Source: Desulfobulbaceae bacterium (GTDB taxonomy: Bacteria; Desulfobacterota; Desulfobulbia; Desulfobulbales; Desulfocapsaceae). Taken from it: a stretch of DNA of 42,502 nucleotides. Where the stretch lies: contig JAAELB010000589.1 in the NCBI GenBank assembly GCA_024227155.1, forward strand, positions 1-42,502, given 5' to 3'. The translations under genes were made by a program, and so were the position numbers. Below, piece by piece: positions 17,130 to 25,045 of the stretch (its first letter is position 1; each line of letters opens with the position of its first letter). The notes under the pieces are model-generated. The model ran no database searches. It was not told the origin of the DNA and saw nothing but the letters and a program-made list of their open reading frames with translations.

Positions 17130-18362
17130 TTAATGAACAGCTACAGCTGAACTCTTCTGGTGATACTCTCGCCCAACACCAATAACCGTGCCACCATACC
17201 GTGTTCGCAGGTTATCCATGGCCCCGAGAAGATTATCGTGCTCCTGCTTGCGCTCAAGCAATTCAGGAAAGAGGGGAAGTTGGGGAGATTGCCTCTGCAG
17301 TCGATCGCAAACCAGGCGGCAACTGCGAATTCTTGTCCTGCGGACCCAGGCACGTTCCAGGGCTGTTGCTGCAAGTTTATGTAACATAAAATCCCCGGAG
17401 GTCCCTAAGCGACAAGGCGCCTGGCGTACGACATGACCTCCATCCGAATAGCGTAACCACACCCCTACTCGACGCGTCACCCGCCTCGCCTGACGAAGTT
17501 CAAGACCAGCACGGCTGCCAAGGGCTGCAACAACAGCCTCCACCTCCTCTATATCATTGGTGTCATCTGCAAAAATATGTTCGTAGTCAACAGCTTCTGT
17601 TGCAGCTGATGGCCTGCACACCCGACTGTCATCCACGCCATGACTGGCAGCATGGAGAAAATCAGAACGACTGCCAAAAGGCACCATTAATTGTCCCCTG
17701 GAAAGCCCGGCCAGGGCTCCTATGGTAGTGAGCTGAAATTCCTGCAGTTTCTCAATCTCTTTCAGACTAACCCCCGGCAACAGCTCTATGCCCAGAGGAG
17801 ATAGAAACTCTTTTTCCTCTCCGGGAGTGACAATATATTCCCCCACGGGTTTTACCAATCTTGATGCCACCTTAGAGATAAGCTTACTGGTTCCCAGGGC
17901 CCAGATCGGGTTTATTCCCAGATCTTTCCGGACCTCCCGCCGCACCCGCCAGCCAACATCAGGAGCAGGCCCATATAATCGGTGGGTTCCGGTGACATCG
18001 ACAAAAAAATGGCCATCCGCCTGACCACATTCAATAAGCGGCGAATAGTGTTGAAGCCCCTTCAAAAAGGCCCGCATCGCTTTCTGATAAAGATTCACCC
18101 GGGGTGCCAGCACGACTGCCCCCCGACAGATCCGCGCCGCCTGTCTCACGCCCATTCCCTTACGAACCCCGTCACCATAGGCCTCCTCACTCATATCATA
18201 CACGACTGCACGGGCTGCCTGCATCGGCGCAATGATAAGGGGCCTTTCCCTCAGGGTACAATCGGTAACCCGTTCAACTGCCACCGCAAAATCAGCCACA
18301 TTGAAGTGGAGAACTGATCGCTCCCGATCTCTAAGGTTATTTGAGATATCGCTCATCATCAC
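17130..18362 (-). CDS. imuB: ImuB-like catalytically dead Y-family polymerase
   Basis: A 410-residue DinB/UmuC-related protein of the ImuB type, the adaptor linking DnaE2 to the sliding clamp. The fold is recognisable (VLHFNVADFAVAVER, RAVVYDMSEEAYGDGVRKGM, ADGHFFVDVTGTHRLYG, WALGTSKLISKVAS). The catalytic acids are gone: the Asp of the N-terminal HxDxD motif is Asn, and the usual Asp-Glu before AYLDVTG reads Gly-His. A QLPLF sequence near residue 370 matches the beta-clamp-binding consensus QLxLF, as expected for ImuB. It starts at one of three consecutive ATG codons (18354-18362) and overlaps the DUF72 stop by 4 nt. Confidence 0.88.
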   Translation of the reverse strand: MMMSDISNNLRDRERSVLHFNVADFAVAVERVTDCTLRERPLIIAPMQAARAVVYDMSEEAYGDGVRKGMGVRQAARICRGAVVLAPRVNLYQKAMRAFLKGLQHYSPLIECGQADGHFFVDVTGTHRLYGPAPDVGWRVRREVRKDLGINPIWALGTSKLISKVASRLVKPVGEYIVTPGEEKEFLSPLGIELLPGVSLKEIEKLQEFQLTTIGALAGLSRGQLMVPFGSRSDFLHAASHGVDDSRVCRPSAATEAVDYEHIFADDTNDIEEVEAVVAALGSRAGLELRQARRVTRRVGVWLRYSDGGHVVRQAPCRLGTSGDFMLHKLAATALERAWVRRTRIRSCRLVCDRLQRQSPQLPLFPELLERKQEHDNLLGAMDNLRTRYGGTVIGVGREYHQKSSAVAVH

Positions 18363-19237
18363 CTGACCCTGCTACTTTGCTCTTGTAAGATAGCCTCAAG
18401 GCGCTTACCGTTTTGAGGCGCTTGCGCACGGACATGGTTATTAAAAAAGATGATGCCCTTTTCAGCTCGAGCAGCCATTGGCAGAAGATAGCTGTCACAC
18501 CAGGCCCGCAACTCCTCTTCTGAATAGTTATAGTTAAATTTTTTCTGCATATTTCCAGATCGCCAGCCATCCCTGTTGCGACCATGAAATCTGACATAAA
18601 AAAGTTCTGGGGTGGTTACCACATCAAGGGATGGAAAGAGCCCTGGAAGTTCCGGTTCATCAACGCTTACCAATGTTACCCGGCGCCGTTCCAACTCAGC
18701 AAATACCGTATCTGTTGCCCAGGAACCATGGCGAAACTCCACTGCAACAGGGAGCCCCATCAGGCCGTCGAGCAGCGCTGCCAGATAGGTGCGGTTTGCA
18801 ATGGAACGTTCAAAATCAGGCGGTAATTGGATCAGGACCGCGATCAGTTGTTTTGCATCGACAAGGGGTTGAACTCCTAAGCGATAGCTAGCCAGCTGTT
18901 CACGCCAGTTATCGGCTCGTTCATGGGTCATGGTTCGTGTCAGCTTTGCGGCAAAAAGCATTTGGGGAGGGCTCTTTGCAACCATCCGCTGCAGGGCATC
19001 CGCACGGGCCATCTGATACCAGGTGTAATTGAGTTCAACCACAGAAAAACAGCGCCCGTAGAGACCAAGCATATCCGCCGTTTTCGTCCCTTTGGGATAA
19101 AAGCCACTATCCACCCACTCGGTATAGGAGTAGCCACAGGTACCGACATAAACAGGACAACTCCTGACTGCCCCGGAGGAGGCGGGTACAGAGACCAGGT
19201 CAATTTTCCCCGGACTGTTACCGCTCAAGCAGTTCAC
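18359..19237 (-). CDS. DUF72 family protein in the SOS mutagenesis operon
   Basis: A protein of about 292 residues of the DUF72 (YecE/YunF-like, TIM-barrel-type) family. Landmarks: VGTCGYSYTEWVDSGFYPKG near the N-terminus, FSVVELNYTWYQM, FAAKLTRTMTHERA, LIQLPPDF, LPVAVEFRHGSW, FYVRFHGRNRDGW and IIFFNNHVRAQAPQNGKRL. The biochemical function of the family is not established. It overlaps lexA by about 20 nt upstream and imuB by 4 nt downstream, so it is translationally coupled to both. It stands where imuA normally does in lexA-imuA-imuB-dnaE2 cassettes, but has no RecA-like P-loop. I prefer the GTG at 19237, 7 nt after GGAG; a TTG at 19243 is also possible. Confidence 0.88.
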   Translation of the reverse strand: MNCLSGNSPGKIDLVSVPASSGAVRSCPVYVGTCGYSYTEWVDSGFYPKGTKTADMLGLYGRCFSVVELNYTWYQMARADALQRMVAKSPPQMLFAAKLTRTMTHERADNWREQLASYRLGVQPLVDAKQLIAVLIQLPPDFERSIANRTYLAALLDGLMGLPVAVEFRHGSWATDTVFAELERRRVTLVSVDEPELPGLFPSLDVVTTPELFYVRFHGRNRDGWRSGNMQKKFNYNYSEEELRAWCDSYLLPMAARAEKGIIFFNNHVRAQAPQNGKRLEAILQEQSSRVR

Positions 19238-19865
19238 CGTCAAACTCCCTGTGCTTTCCCCTGATAACCCCTACAACCTTGCCCTGCACCAGTAACTCGC
19301 TGAAAGGATAACACATCAGCGGATAGGCATCGTTTGCAGGCTGCAGTTCGATATGATCAGGATAGAGGAAAAAACGTTTCACCGTAGCCTCTTCACCTTT
19401 TATCAGTACTGCAACTATCTCACCGTTTTCTGCGTATTGACGAGGCTCACAGACCACAAAATCCCCATCAAATATTCCGGCGTCTTTCATCGACTGGCCT
19501 TTGATACGCAGGCAGAAGAGATTTTCTCCGCTAAAAATTGTCGCGTCGACCACCACTGTTCCCTCCCACTCCTGCTGCGCATACATGGGCAGGCCGGCGG
19601 TGATCTGACCTATAATCGGCAACTCCCTCCCGCGACTGGCATGAACATTTTCTCCAGGATTCGAATAGAGCCGGACAGTACGCCCATAGCGCCCTTCACG
19701 CTCAAGGTACCGTTTCCGTTCCAGCTGATTCATCAACTGCGCGACAGCGGTGTGGCTGACACCTAAGTCAATGGCCGCCTGCCTGAGACTGGGGATCCGC
19801 CCCTCTTCATCCATCCGCTCTGTCAAATAACTGAAAAACTGCTGCTGCTTTTCTGTGAGTTCCAT
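19218..19865 (-). CDS. lexA: LexA-type SOS repressor
   Basis: A 215-residue LexA protein, repressor and self-cleaving serine peptidase. The N-terminal winged helix-turn-helix includes PSLRQAAIDLGVSHTAVAQLMNQLERKRYL (residues about 25-54 in pieces). The cleavage site Ala90-Gly91 lies in ITAGLP, the nucleophile Ser125 in KGQSMKDAGI, and the general base Lys163 in ATVKRFF. I start at the ATG at 19865, which opens the canonical METLEKQQ-like N-terminus and follows GGGGG; the longer reading to 19943 would include the promoter. It leads the DUF72-imuB-dnaE2 operon. Two TGTACAT elements overlap its promoter, so autoregulation is likely. It may be a second, cassette-specific LexA. Confidence 0.93.
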   Translation of the reverse strand: MELTEKQQQFFSYLTERMDEEGRIPSLRQAAIDLGVSHTAVAQLMNQLERKRYLEREGRYGRTVRLYSNPGENVHASRGRELPIIGQITAGLPMYAQQEWEGTVVVDATIFSGENLFCLRIKGQSMKDAGIFDGDFVVCEPRQYAENGEIVAVLIKGEEATVKRFFLYPDHIELQPANDAYPLMCYPFSELLVQGKVVGVIRGKHREFDGELLER

Positions 19866-19875
19866 CACGCCCCCT

Positions 19876-19933
19876 AAATGTACATTTACTTTAACCCCAT
19901 ACACAATTGTACATATACATTTATTTTTGTCAA
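19876..19933 (-). promoter_or_regulatory. lexA operon promoter and candidate LexA operators
   Basis: On the minus strand TTGACA (19928-19933), a 16-nt spacer and TACAAT (19906-19911) form a strong sigma-70 promoter. Two sites share TGTACAT: a perfect 12-bp palindrome AAATGTACATTT (19876-19887) just after the expected start of transcription, and TGTACATATACA (19908-19919) overlapping the -10 box. Their placement fits LexA repression. The motif differs from the E. coli CTGT-N8-ACAG box; lineage-specific LexA boxes are known in this phylum. Confidence 0.6.
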
Positions 19934-20014
19934 TACACAACACTTCCCCTCCACGGAAAATAGAGGCACGAAAGATTACGGAAACGAGGTACTTCAGAGA
20001 ACAGAGGCTTGCTG

Positions 20015-21940
20015 TTATCCGCCGATAAAACAGCGTTTAACCTCCCCCCATTCATTCCCCTGAGCCCACTGTAATTTTTCAGAAAATAACCGATCACTTT
20101 GAAAGTGCTTACCAGTACTTTCCCTTACAAGGAATTTTTTATATTGCCCAGGGCCCCCATTGTACATTGAGTACAGTACCCTGGCCAGGAGAGTGTTTTT
20201 GGCAGGGTTATCCCAAGGGTCTTTACGCAACACATACCTGCGCAGATAGAGATCCACAATTTCACAACCGGCACGTGCATTGTAGCTAATATCCCACCGG
20301 AGACGATTGCGATCATACAGTCCTCTCCAGACCCGTTCATTTATCTGCATCAGGCCAACGGAGCTGTTATTATAGGAGAGCAGATAGGTGAGTTTTTTCT
20401 TTTTCACAACAAACTGCCGAAAACAACTCTCCTGCCAGGCCATTGCCGGGATCAGTGTTGTAAATATATCATGGAGATGCTCCGGCAGACGTTGTTCTGC
20501 AAGAACCGTTTCGGTGGCTTGGTCCAGAACTTTCCTCACCCTGGCCAGATACTCTGGATAGTTTTTCTTTGGAACTTTCCATTGCAAAATTTCAGCAAAT
20601 GTTGGTACTTTTCCGCTTTCCGCCGCATAGAGGGGAGTGGAGAAGAAATCAAAGACAGTTGAAAGGGGCAGTACACCATCTTCACTTTCTTCTTCTGGCA
20701 GGTCGATCCCTTCCATTTCAAGTGACGGCTCCGTACCCTCTTCCATTGGAGAGAATTGAAAGATCTCACGTAACCGGCCATCTAGCTCAAGCTTGTATGG
20801 CAGGTTTGTTGTGGCTCCAGACAACATCCGGGCAAGGCGCAGGAACCCCTGCTGGCTTATTTCAATACCCAGGGTCGGGCCCATTGTATCAAAGACCAAC
20901 AGGGCGTCCGCAGCAGTAAAAAATGCAAGAAATCCAAGGCTGTCACCAGAGGGCTCTGAGTAAAGCTGTCTACGAAAGACAGGTGCCAGACGTTTCCAGG
21001 CGTCCAGAAATTGCACCCGCACCAGATCCACTTCCATGCTCGGCTGTTCAAGGGCCAGAACCAGAGCATGGCGGGTTTCCAGCAACACGTCGACCAGCAG
21101 TTGCTGATCCGCTGGTTGCAGGGGTTTAGCAGCAAGAGTTGTTAACAGATGGACCAGGAAAGCATCCCAGGTCTCCCATAATTCGAGCAACTGCTGCCTT
21201 TCCTCCTCAGTCACCCTGTTCTCATCTAAAGAAGACGCTGGATCATAAATTTCTTCAACTTCAGTTAGAAGTTCCACACGCACATGATCGGATTCAACAG
21301 AGACCCCGGCCCCATGCAAACTATCGAGCATAGCGGTTGTCGCCTCTTTTACTTCCTCATGAAAAAGAGGTGCTAAAAATGAGCGCAACTCACTGAGAGG
21401 CGGTGCAAGGTCAATCCCCACCCGGTCCAGATATGCATACACCTCGGGTTTGGCAAATTTCCACAAAAAACCTGCAATCTTGGCCGGTTTTCTATCATCG
21501 GTGAGCACATTAGAATCGACGGTTTTAAAAGAAAGGACGAAATCGGTATCCTTTCCACTCCCATCCGAAACACCTAATTGAGGCTCCTGAAAAAGCTCAA
21601 GATACCCCTGCCACTCAACCGGCATCAAGCATTTACCACCCAGCTCAGTACCCACACGGATAAAGAGCTTCATCTCCAGCCGTAACAACTCATCTCTATT
21701 AGAAAATTGCGGTTCCGAGAGCTTGACATGCAGACATTCACCGGGGCTACCAACCACAGATGTGCTCCTCCCCGCATCCGTAAAAGAAGATTGCACTAAA
21801 AGAGACGTGAGGAGGTTATAGTCAAGGGTAAGGGGAAGGGTGACGCTCTGCCCCACCCCTGTTTCTACCACCAGCAGCAATCCTAAGAGACATAGAACAC
21901 CGCTCTTTAATAGTAGTCGAACGTGGTGAAGAGATAACAT
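20015..21940 (-). CDS. Exported lytic transglycosylase with large N-terminal domain
   Basis: A 641-residue exported protein. A signal peptide covers about residues 1-30 (LLLKSGVLCLLGLLLVVETGVGQ). The C-terminal ~150 residues are an SLT lytic transglycosylase domain: IPAMAWQESCF holds the catalytic Glu, followed by SVGLMQINERVWRGLYD, YNARAGCEIVDLYL and VLYSMYNGGPGQYKKF. These enzymes cleave the MurNAc-GlcNAc link of peptidoglycan to form anhydro ends. The N-terminal ~450 residues are not recognised; they include an acidic Glu-rich stretch near 415-430. It lies directly upstream of lexA (71 bp from the long lexA frame) on the same strand but is probably separate. It is divergent from the pilus cluster, for which local wall opening could matter. 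Confidence 0.88.
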   Translation of the reverse strand: MLSLHHVRLLLKSGVLCLLGLLLVVETGVGQSVTLPLTLDYNLLTSLLVQSSFTDAGRSTSVVGSPGECLHVKLSEPQFSNRDELLRLEMKLFIRVGTELGGKCLMPVEWQGYLELFQEPQLGVSDGSGKDTDFVLSFKTVDSNVLTDDRKPAKIAGFLWKFAKPEVYAYLDRVGIDLAPPLSELRSFLAPLFHEEVKEATTAMLDSLHGAGVSVESDHVRVELLTEVEEIYDPASSLDENRVTEEERQQLLELWETWDAFLVHLLTTLAAKPLQPADQQLLVDVLLETRHALVLALEQPSMEVDLVRVQFLDAWKRLAPVFRRQLYSEPSGDSLGFLAFFTAADALLVFDTMGPTLGIEISQQGFLRLARMLSGATTNLPYKLELDGRLREIFQFSPMEEGTEPSLEMEGIDLPEEESEDGVLPLSTVFDFFSTPLYAAESGKVPTFAEILQWKVPKKNYPEYLARVRKVLDQATETVLAEQRLPEHLHDIFTTLIPAMAWQESCFRQFVVKKKKLTYLLSYNNSSVGLMQINERVWRGLYDRNRLRWDISYNARAGCEIVDLYLRRYVLRKDPWDNPAKNTLLARVLYSMYNGGPGQYKKFLVRESTGKHFQSDRLFSEKLQWAQGNEWGEVKRCFIGG

Positions 21941-22070
21941 AGAATTCCTCTGAAGTTTTAACTATACACTGGGCGGGTTAGATTCGAGTCTGTTAAATAT
22001 TTCCCATTCTATTGGACCTTAGACCAGAGTCAAGCTAATTGTGTACCATTGGCTTGATGCTTTCCGCTGG

Positions 22071-22100
22071 TTGACACCCTTTTGGTAATACCAATATACT
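22071..22100 (+). promoter_or_regulatory. Promoter of the pilus assembly operon with internal palindrome
   Basis: TTGACA (22071-22076), an 18-nt spacer and TATACT (22095-22100) form a near-consensus sigma-70 promoter about 90 nt before the ATPase start. The spacer contains a perfect inverted repeat, TTGGT-AAT-ACCAA (22082-22094), a candidate operator placed to block RNA polymerase. The regulator is unknown. Confidence 0.55.
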
Positions 22101-22191
22101 GATTGTGTATTCAGCCTCAAGTATGCTATATGATAAGGAGAAAATCACCGTAACATATCCATGCCTTTCCCAAAAAAACAGGAAACGACAG

Positions 22192-23835
22192 ATGGGCGCT
22201 TCACCCAGACTTGGCGATTTACTCATTGACCAGGGATTAATATCACACGACCAGCTCGACTTCACACTCAGGGAACAAAAAGCAACCGGCGAGCGTATGG
22301 GGGAATGCCTCATGCGTCTTGGTTTGATCACAGACTCAGATCTCGCCTTGGTTCTGGCTGCCCAGGGAAATGCTCCCTTTATCGATCTGCGTAATTTCCT
22401 CCCTGATCAAAAATTGCTGGCAATGGTCCCGGCCAAGGTTGCAACCCACTATGAATTTTTGGTCATTGAACAAAGTGACAATGAACTGCATATTGCAGTC
22501 GCCGATCCTTTCTCGAAGCTCGCGGCAGAACAAGCCTATAGAATTACAGGCCTAATCGTCCAGGTACACGTCGCGGGGGCAAATCTTCTTAAAAAGATGA
22601 TCGATAGATTCTACTACCTTATCGAGCATCCCATTGAAGATGAAATCAAATCAATCACGGACAAACTGCGCCGTAACCCAAATATCGATATCGATGTTCA
22701 GCAACTGGTTTACAACCTCTTTGGCTCCGCGATCAGTTACCGGGTAACAGACATCCATATCACCCCAAGTGATATATCCTCTAGAGTAATGTACCGTGTC
22801 GATGGCGTACTCAAACCCGTGTATGTATTCCCCATAAGCCTCCACAGCCGGCTCACCACAAACATCAAGGTTAATTCCGGCATGGACATCGCGGAACAGC
22901 GAAAGCCCCAGGACGGCAGGATGTCTTTTGATTTTTTTGGCGAGACCTTTGACATCAGGGTCTCCTCCGTGCGAACAAACTTTGGCGAGAATCTGGTATT
23001 ACGTCTGCTGCCGTCAAGGGGATCATCCACCCTCAATGTCCATGAGCTGGGTTTCGGTGAGGAAAAACAAAAAATTCTCAGCAAGACCTTCCAGCTGCCC
23101 TACGGTATGGTGCTCGTTACCGGCCCCACAGGTTCCGGGAAAACAACCACCCTCTACGCAGCTTTGAGGGAGCAGGATGCAATCGGCAAGAACATCCTTA
23201 CCGTTGAAGATCCAATTGAGTATGAACTGCTGATGATCAGACAGACCCAAGTGAATATTAAGGCAGGCTACACCTTTGCCTCCGCGATCAGGACATTTTT
23301 GCGCCAGGATCCCGACGTCATGCTCATTGGTGAAATCCGTGATGAAGAGACCGCCATGCTCGCTGTGCGGGCAGCACTGACAGGCCACCTTGTTCTCTCA
23401 ACATTACACTCCAACTCTGCAATTGCGGCTCTTGCCAGACTTAAAGACCTTGGAATCTCCCCCTACCTACTGTCAACATCACTAAAAGGAATCCTCGCCC
23501 AGCGACTTATCAGAAGACTCTGCACCTATTGCAAGGAAGAAGCCACATTAACAGAAGAGGAACTCAAAGAGTTTGACCTGAGCCCTGATGGCACCTATTA
23601 CAAACCCGGCCGCTGCAGCCACTGTCAGGATACCGGTTATATGGGTAGAGACGCAATCTCAGAAGTGATTCCAATCACCGATAAACTGATGCGCCTTATA
23701 GCAAAAGATGCCTCCCTGGATCAGATGGAAGATGCCTGCTTAGAACAAGGCTTTACAGATCTTCGAACCTCGGGAATAAACAAAGTCCGTGCCGGCCTGA
23801 CAAGCATTGAAGAACTGGCGAGGGTGGTCGGCTGA
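22192..23835 (+). CDS. mshE: MshE/PilB/GspE-type pilus assembly ATPase with MshEN domain
   Basis: A 547-residue extension ATPase when started at the ATG at 22192 (CAGGAAA 7 nt upstream); an in-frame ATG at 22105 would add 29 residues. The N-terminal MshEN domain has two RLGxxLxxxGxxxxxxLxxxLxxQ-like motifs (RLGDLLIDQGLI near residue 5, RMGECLMRLGLI near 34), the c-di-GMP-binding pattern known from MshE. The ATPase part has GPTGSGKTTTL (Walker A), LIGEIRDEETAMLAVRAAL (Asp/Walker B) and STLHSNSA (His box). A zinc site CTYC...CSHC follows. It is the first gene of the pilus operon and overlaps the next by 1 nt. c-di-GMP control is an inference from the motif. Confidence 0.9.
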   Translation: MGASPRLGDLLIDQGLISHDQLDFTLREQKATGERMGECLMRLGLITDSDLALVLAAQGNAPFIDLRNFLPDQKLLAMVPAKVATHYEFLVIEQSDNELHIAVADPFSKLAAEQAYRITGLIVQVHVAGANLLKKMIDRFYYLIEHPIEDEIKSITDKLRRNPNIDIDVQQLVYNLFGSAISYRVTDIHITPSDISSRVMYRVDGVLKPVYVFPISLHSRLTTNIKVNSGMDIAEQRKPQDGRMSFDFFGETFDIRVSSVRTNFGENLVLRLLPSRGSSTLNVHELGFGEEKQKILSKTFQLPYGMVLVTGPTGSGKTTTLYAALREQDAIGKNILTVEDPIEYELLMIRQTQVNIKAGYTFASAIRTFLRQDPDVMLIGEIRDEETAMLAVRAALTGHLVLSTLHSNSAIAALARLKDLGISPYLLSTSLKGILAQRLIRRLCTYCKEEATLTEEELKEFDLSPDGTYYKPGRCSHCQDTGYMGRDAISEVIPITDKLMRLIAKDASLDQMEDACLEQGFTDLRTSGINKVRAGLTSIEELARVVG

Positions 23836-25043
23836 TGCCCCGCTACAGCTACCAGACGCTCACAAATCTTGGGGAGCTGAAAAAAGAAACCGGCAATTAC
23901 GCTTCGGTGGAAGAACTGTTTTTTGCAATCGATGGTAAGGGGGAGACCCTGGTCGATTACCAGCAGAAACTCTTTCCCACTGTCACGATTTTTAAAAAGA
24001 AACTCAAGCGCCCTATCCTTGCGGAATTTTTCCGTAACCTCTCACTCCTGCTACGAGGTGGTGTGCCGTTGCGAGAGGCCCTGGAGGATATGACCCAGGA
24101 GCCCTGTCATCCAGTACTCGCAGACACATTCCAAATGGTTGGCAGAAAAATTGATGAGGGGTTACTCTTTTCAGAGGCACTGCAGGACAAAAACACCACC
24201 GCCCTCATCCCGCGCATTATGTTTCCACTAATCGCCATTGGGGAAGAGACCGGCAATTTGGATAAAACCCTGGAGGATGGTGCTGACCATATTGACCGCA
24301 TTGAGGATATTATCAGCTCCACCAGGCGCGCCCTCATTTACCCCTGTGTTGTGCTTGTAGCTATGTTTAGCGCCCTGGCCTTCTGGATGCTTTTTGTCTT
24401 ACCTCAACTGATGGATCTATTTAAATCCATGGGGATTGAAGATCTACCGCTGACAACACGTATTCTCATTCATTCCACTGAGATTTTTTCTACATGGTGG
24501 CCGGTAGTTCCGGGAACACTTTTTCTCTTTGCTCTCTTTTATTGGCTGACCAAAAGAAGCGATAAGATCCACTACATCTGGGATCAGCTGTGGAGCAGGA
24601 CACCACTCATAAAAACCATAGTCCGCTCGTCCCAGCTTGCTTTCTTTTTTGAGTACACAGCCATGCTCACAGCGGCCGGTATCAACATACTTCGCTCCAT
24701 GGACCTTATGGAACAATCCATTTCAAATCAAATTTTAAAAGAAGGTGTGGTCCTCATACGAAAGGAAATTAATGCGGGAAATCCCATGTCTGAGGCGATC
24801 TCTTCATTTGCATTCTTTGAGCCCTTTGTCCTCAGGATGGTGCGAGTGGGAGAGCAGACTGGCAATCTCCCTGAACAATTTACCATACTGGCCCACCATT
24901 ATATGGAAAAAGTTGACAAACTTGTGTCAGCTATGTCAAAAACTATCGAGCCTTTAATCATCGCTATAGCCGGTTTAATTTTCGCAATTATCGCCCTTGG
25001 GCTCCTGGGGCCGGTTTACAATATGATTTCGCAAATAGCCTGA
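23835..25043 (+). CDS. mshG: Type II/IV secretion platform protein (GspF/PilC/MshG-like)
   Basis: A 402-residue inner-membrane platform protein. It has two T2SSF domains: the first with FFRNLSLLLRGGVPLREAL near residue 66 and MFPLIAIGEETGNLDKTLEDGADHI near 132; the second with FFEYTAMLTAAGINILRSMDLME near 276 and FEPFVLRMVRVGEQTGNLPEQF near 335. Membrane helices lie near 172-195, 218-235 and at the C-terminus (370-398). Length and domain duplication match PilC/GspF. It starts on the last base of the ATPase stop and is followed after 2 bp by the ExeA-like gene. It would dock the ATPase and drive subunit insertion. Confidence 0.92.
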   Translation: MPRYSYQTLTNLGELKKETGNYASVEELFFAIDGKGETLVDYQQKLFPTVTIFKKKLKRPILAEFFRNLSLLLRGGVPLREALEDMTQEPCHPVLADTFQMVGRKIDEGLLFSEALQDKNTTALIPRIMFPLIAIGEETGNLDKTLEDGADHIDRIEDIISSTRRALIYPCVVLVAMFSALAFWMLFVLPQLMDLFKSMGIEDLPLTTRILIHSTEIFSTWWPVVPGTLFLFALFYWLTKRSDKIHYIWDQLWSRTPLIKTIVRSSQLAFFFEYTAMLTAAGINILRSMDLMEQSISNQILKEGVVLIRKEINAGNPMSEAISSFAFFEPFVLRMVRVGEQTGNLPEQFTILAHHYMEKVDKLVSAMSKTIEPLIIAIAGLIFAIIALGLLGPVYNMISQIA

Positions 25044-25045
25044 AC

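Noticed and set aside
19866-19943. N-terminal extension of LexA to 19943
   Set aside because: The extra 26 codons coincide with a strong promoter and the TGTACAT operators, and the normal LexA N-terminus starts at 19865.
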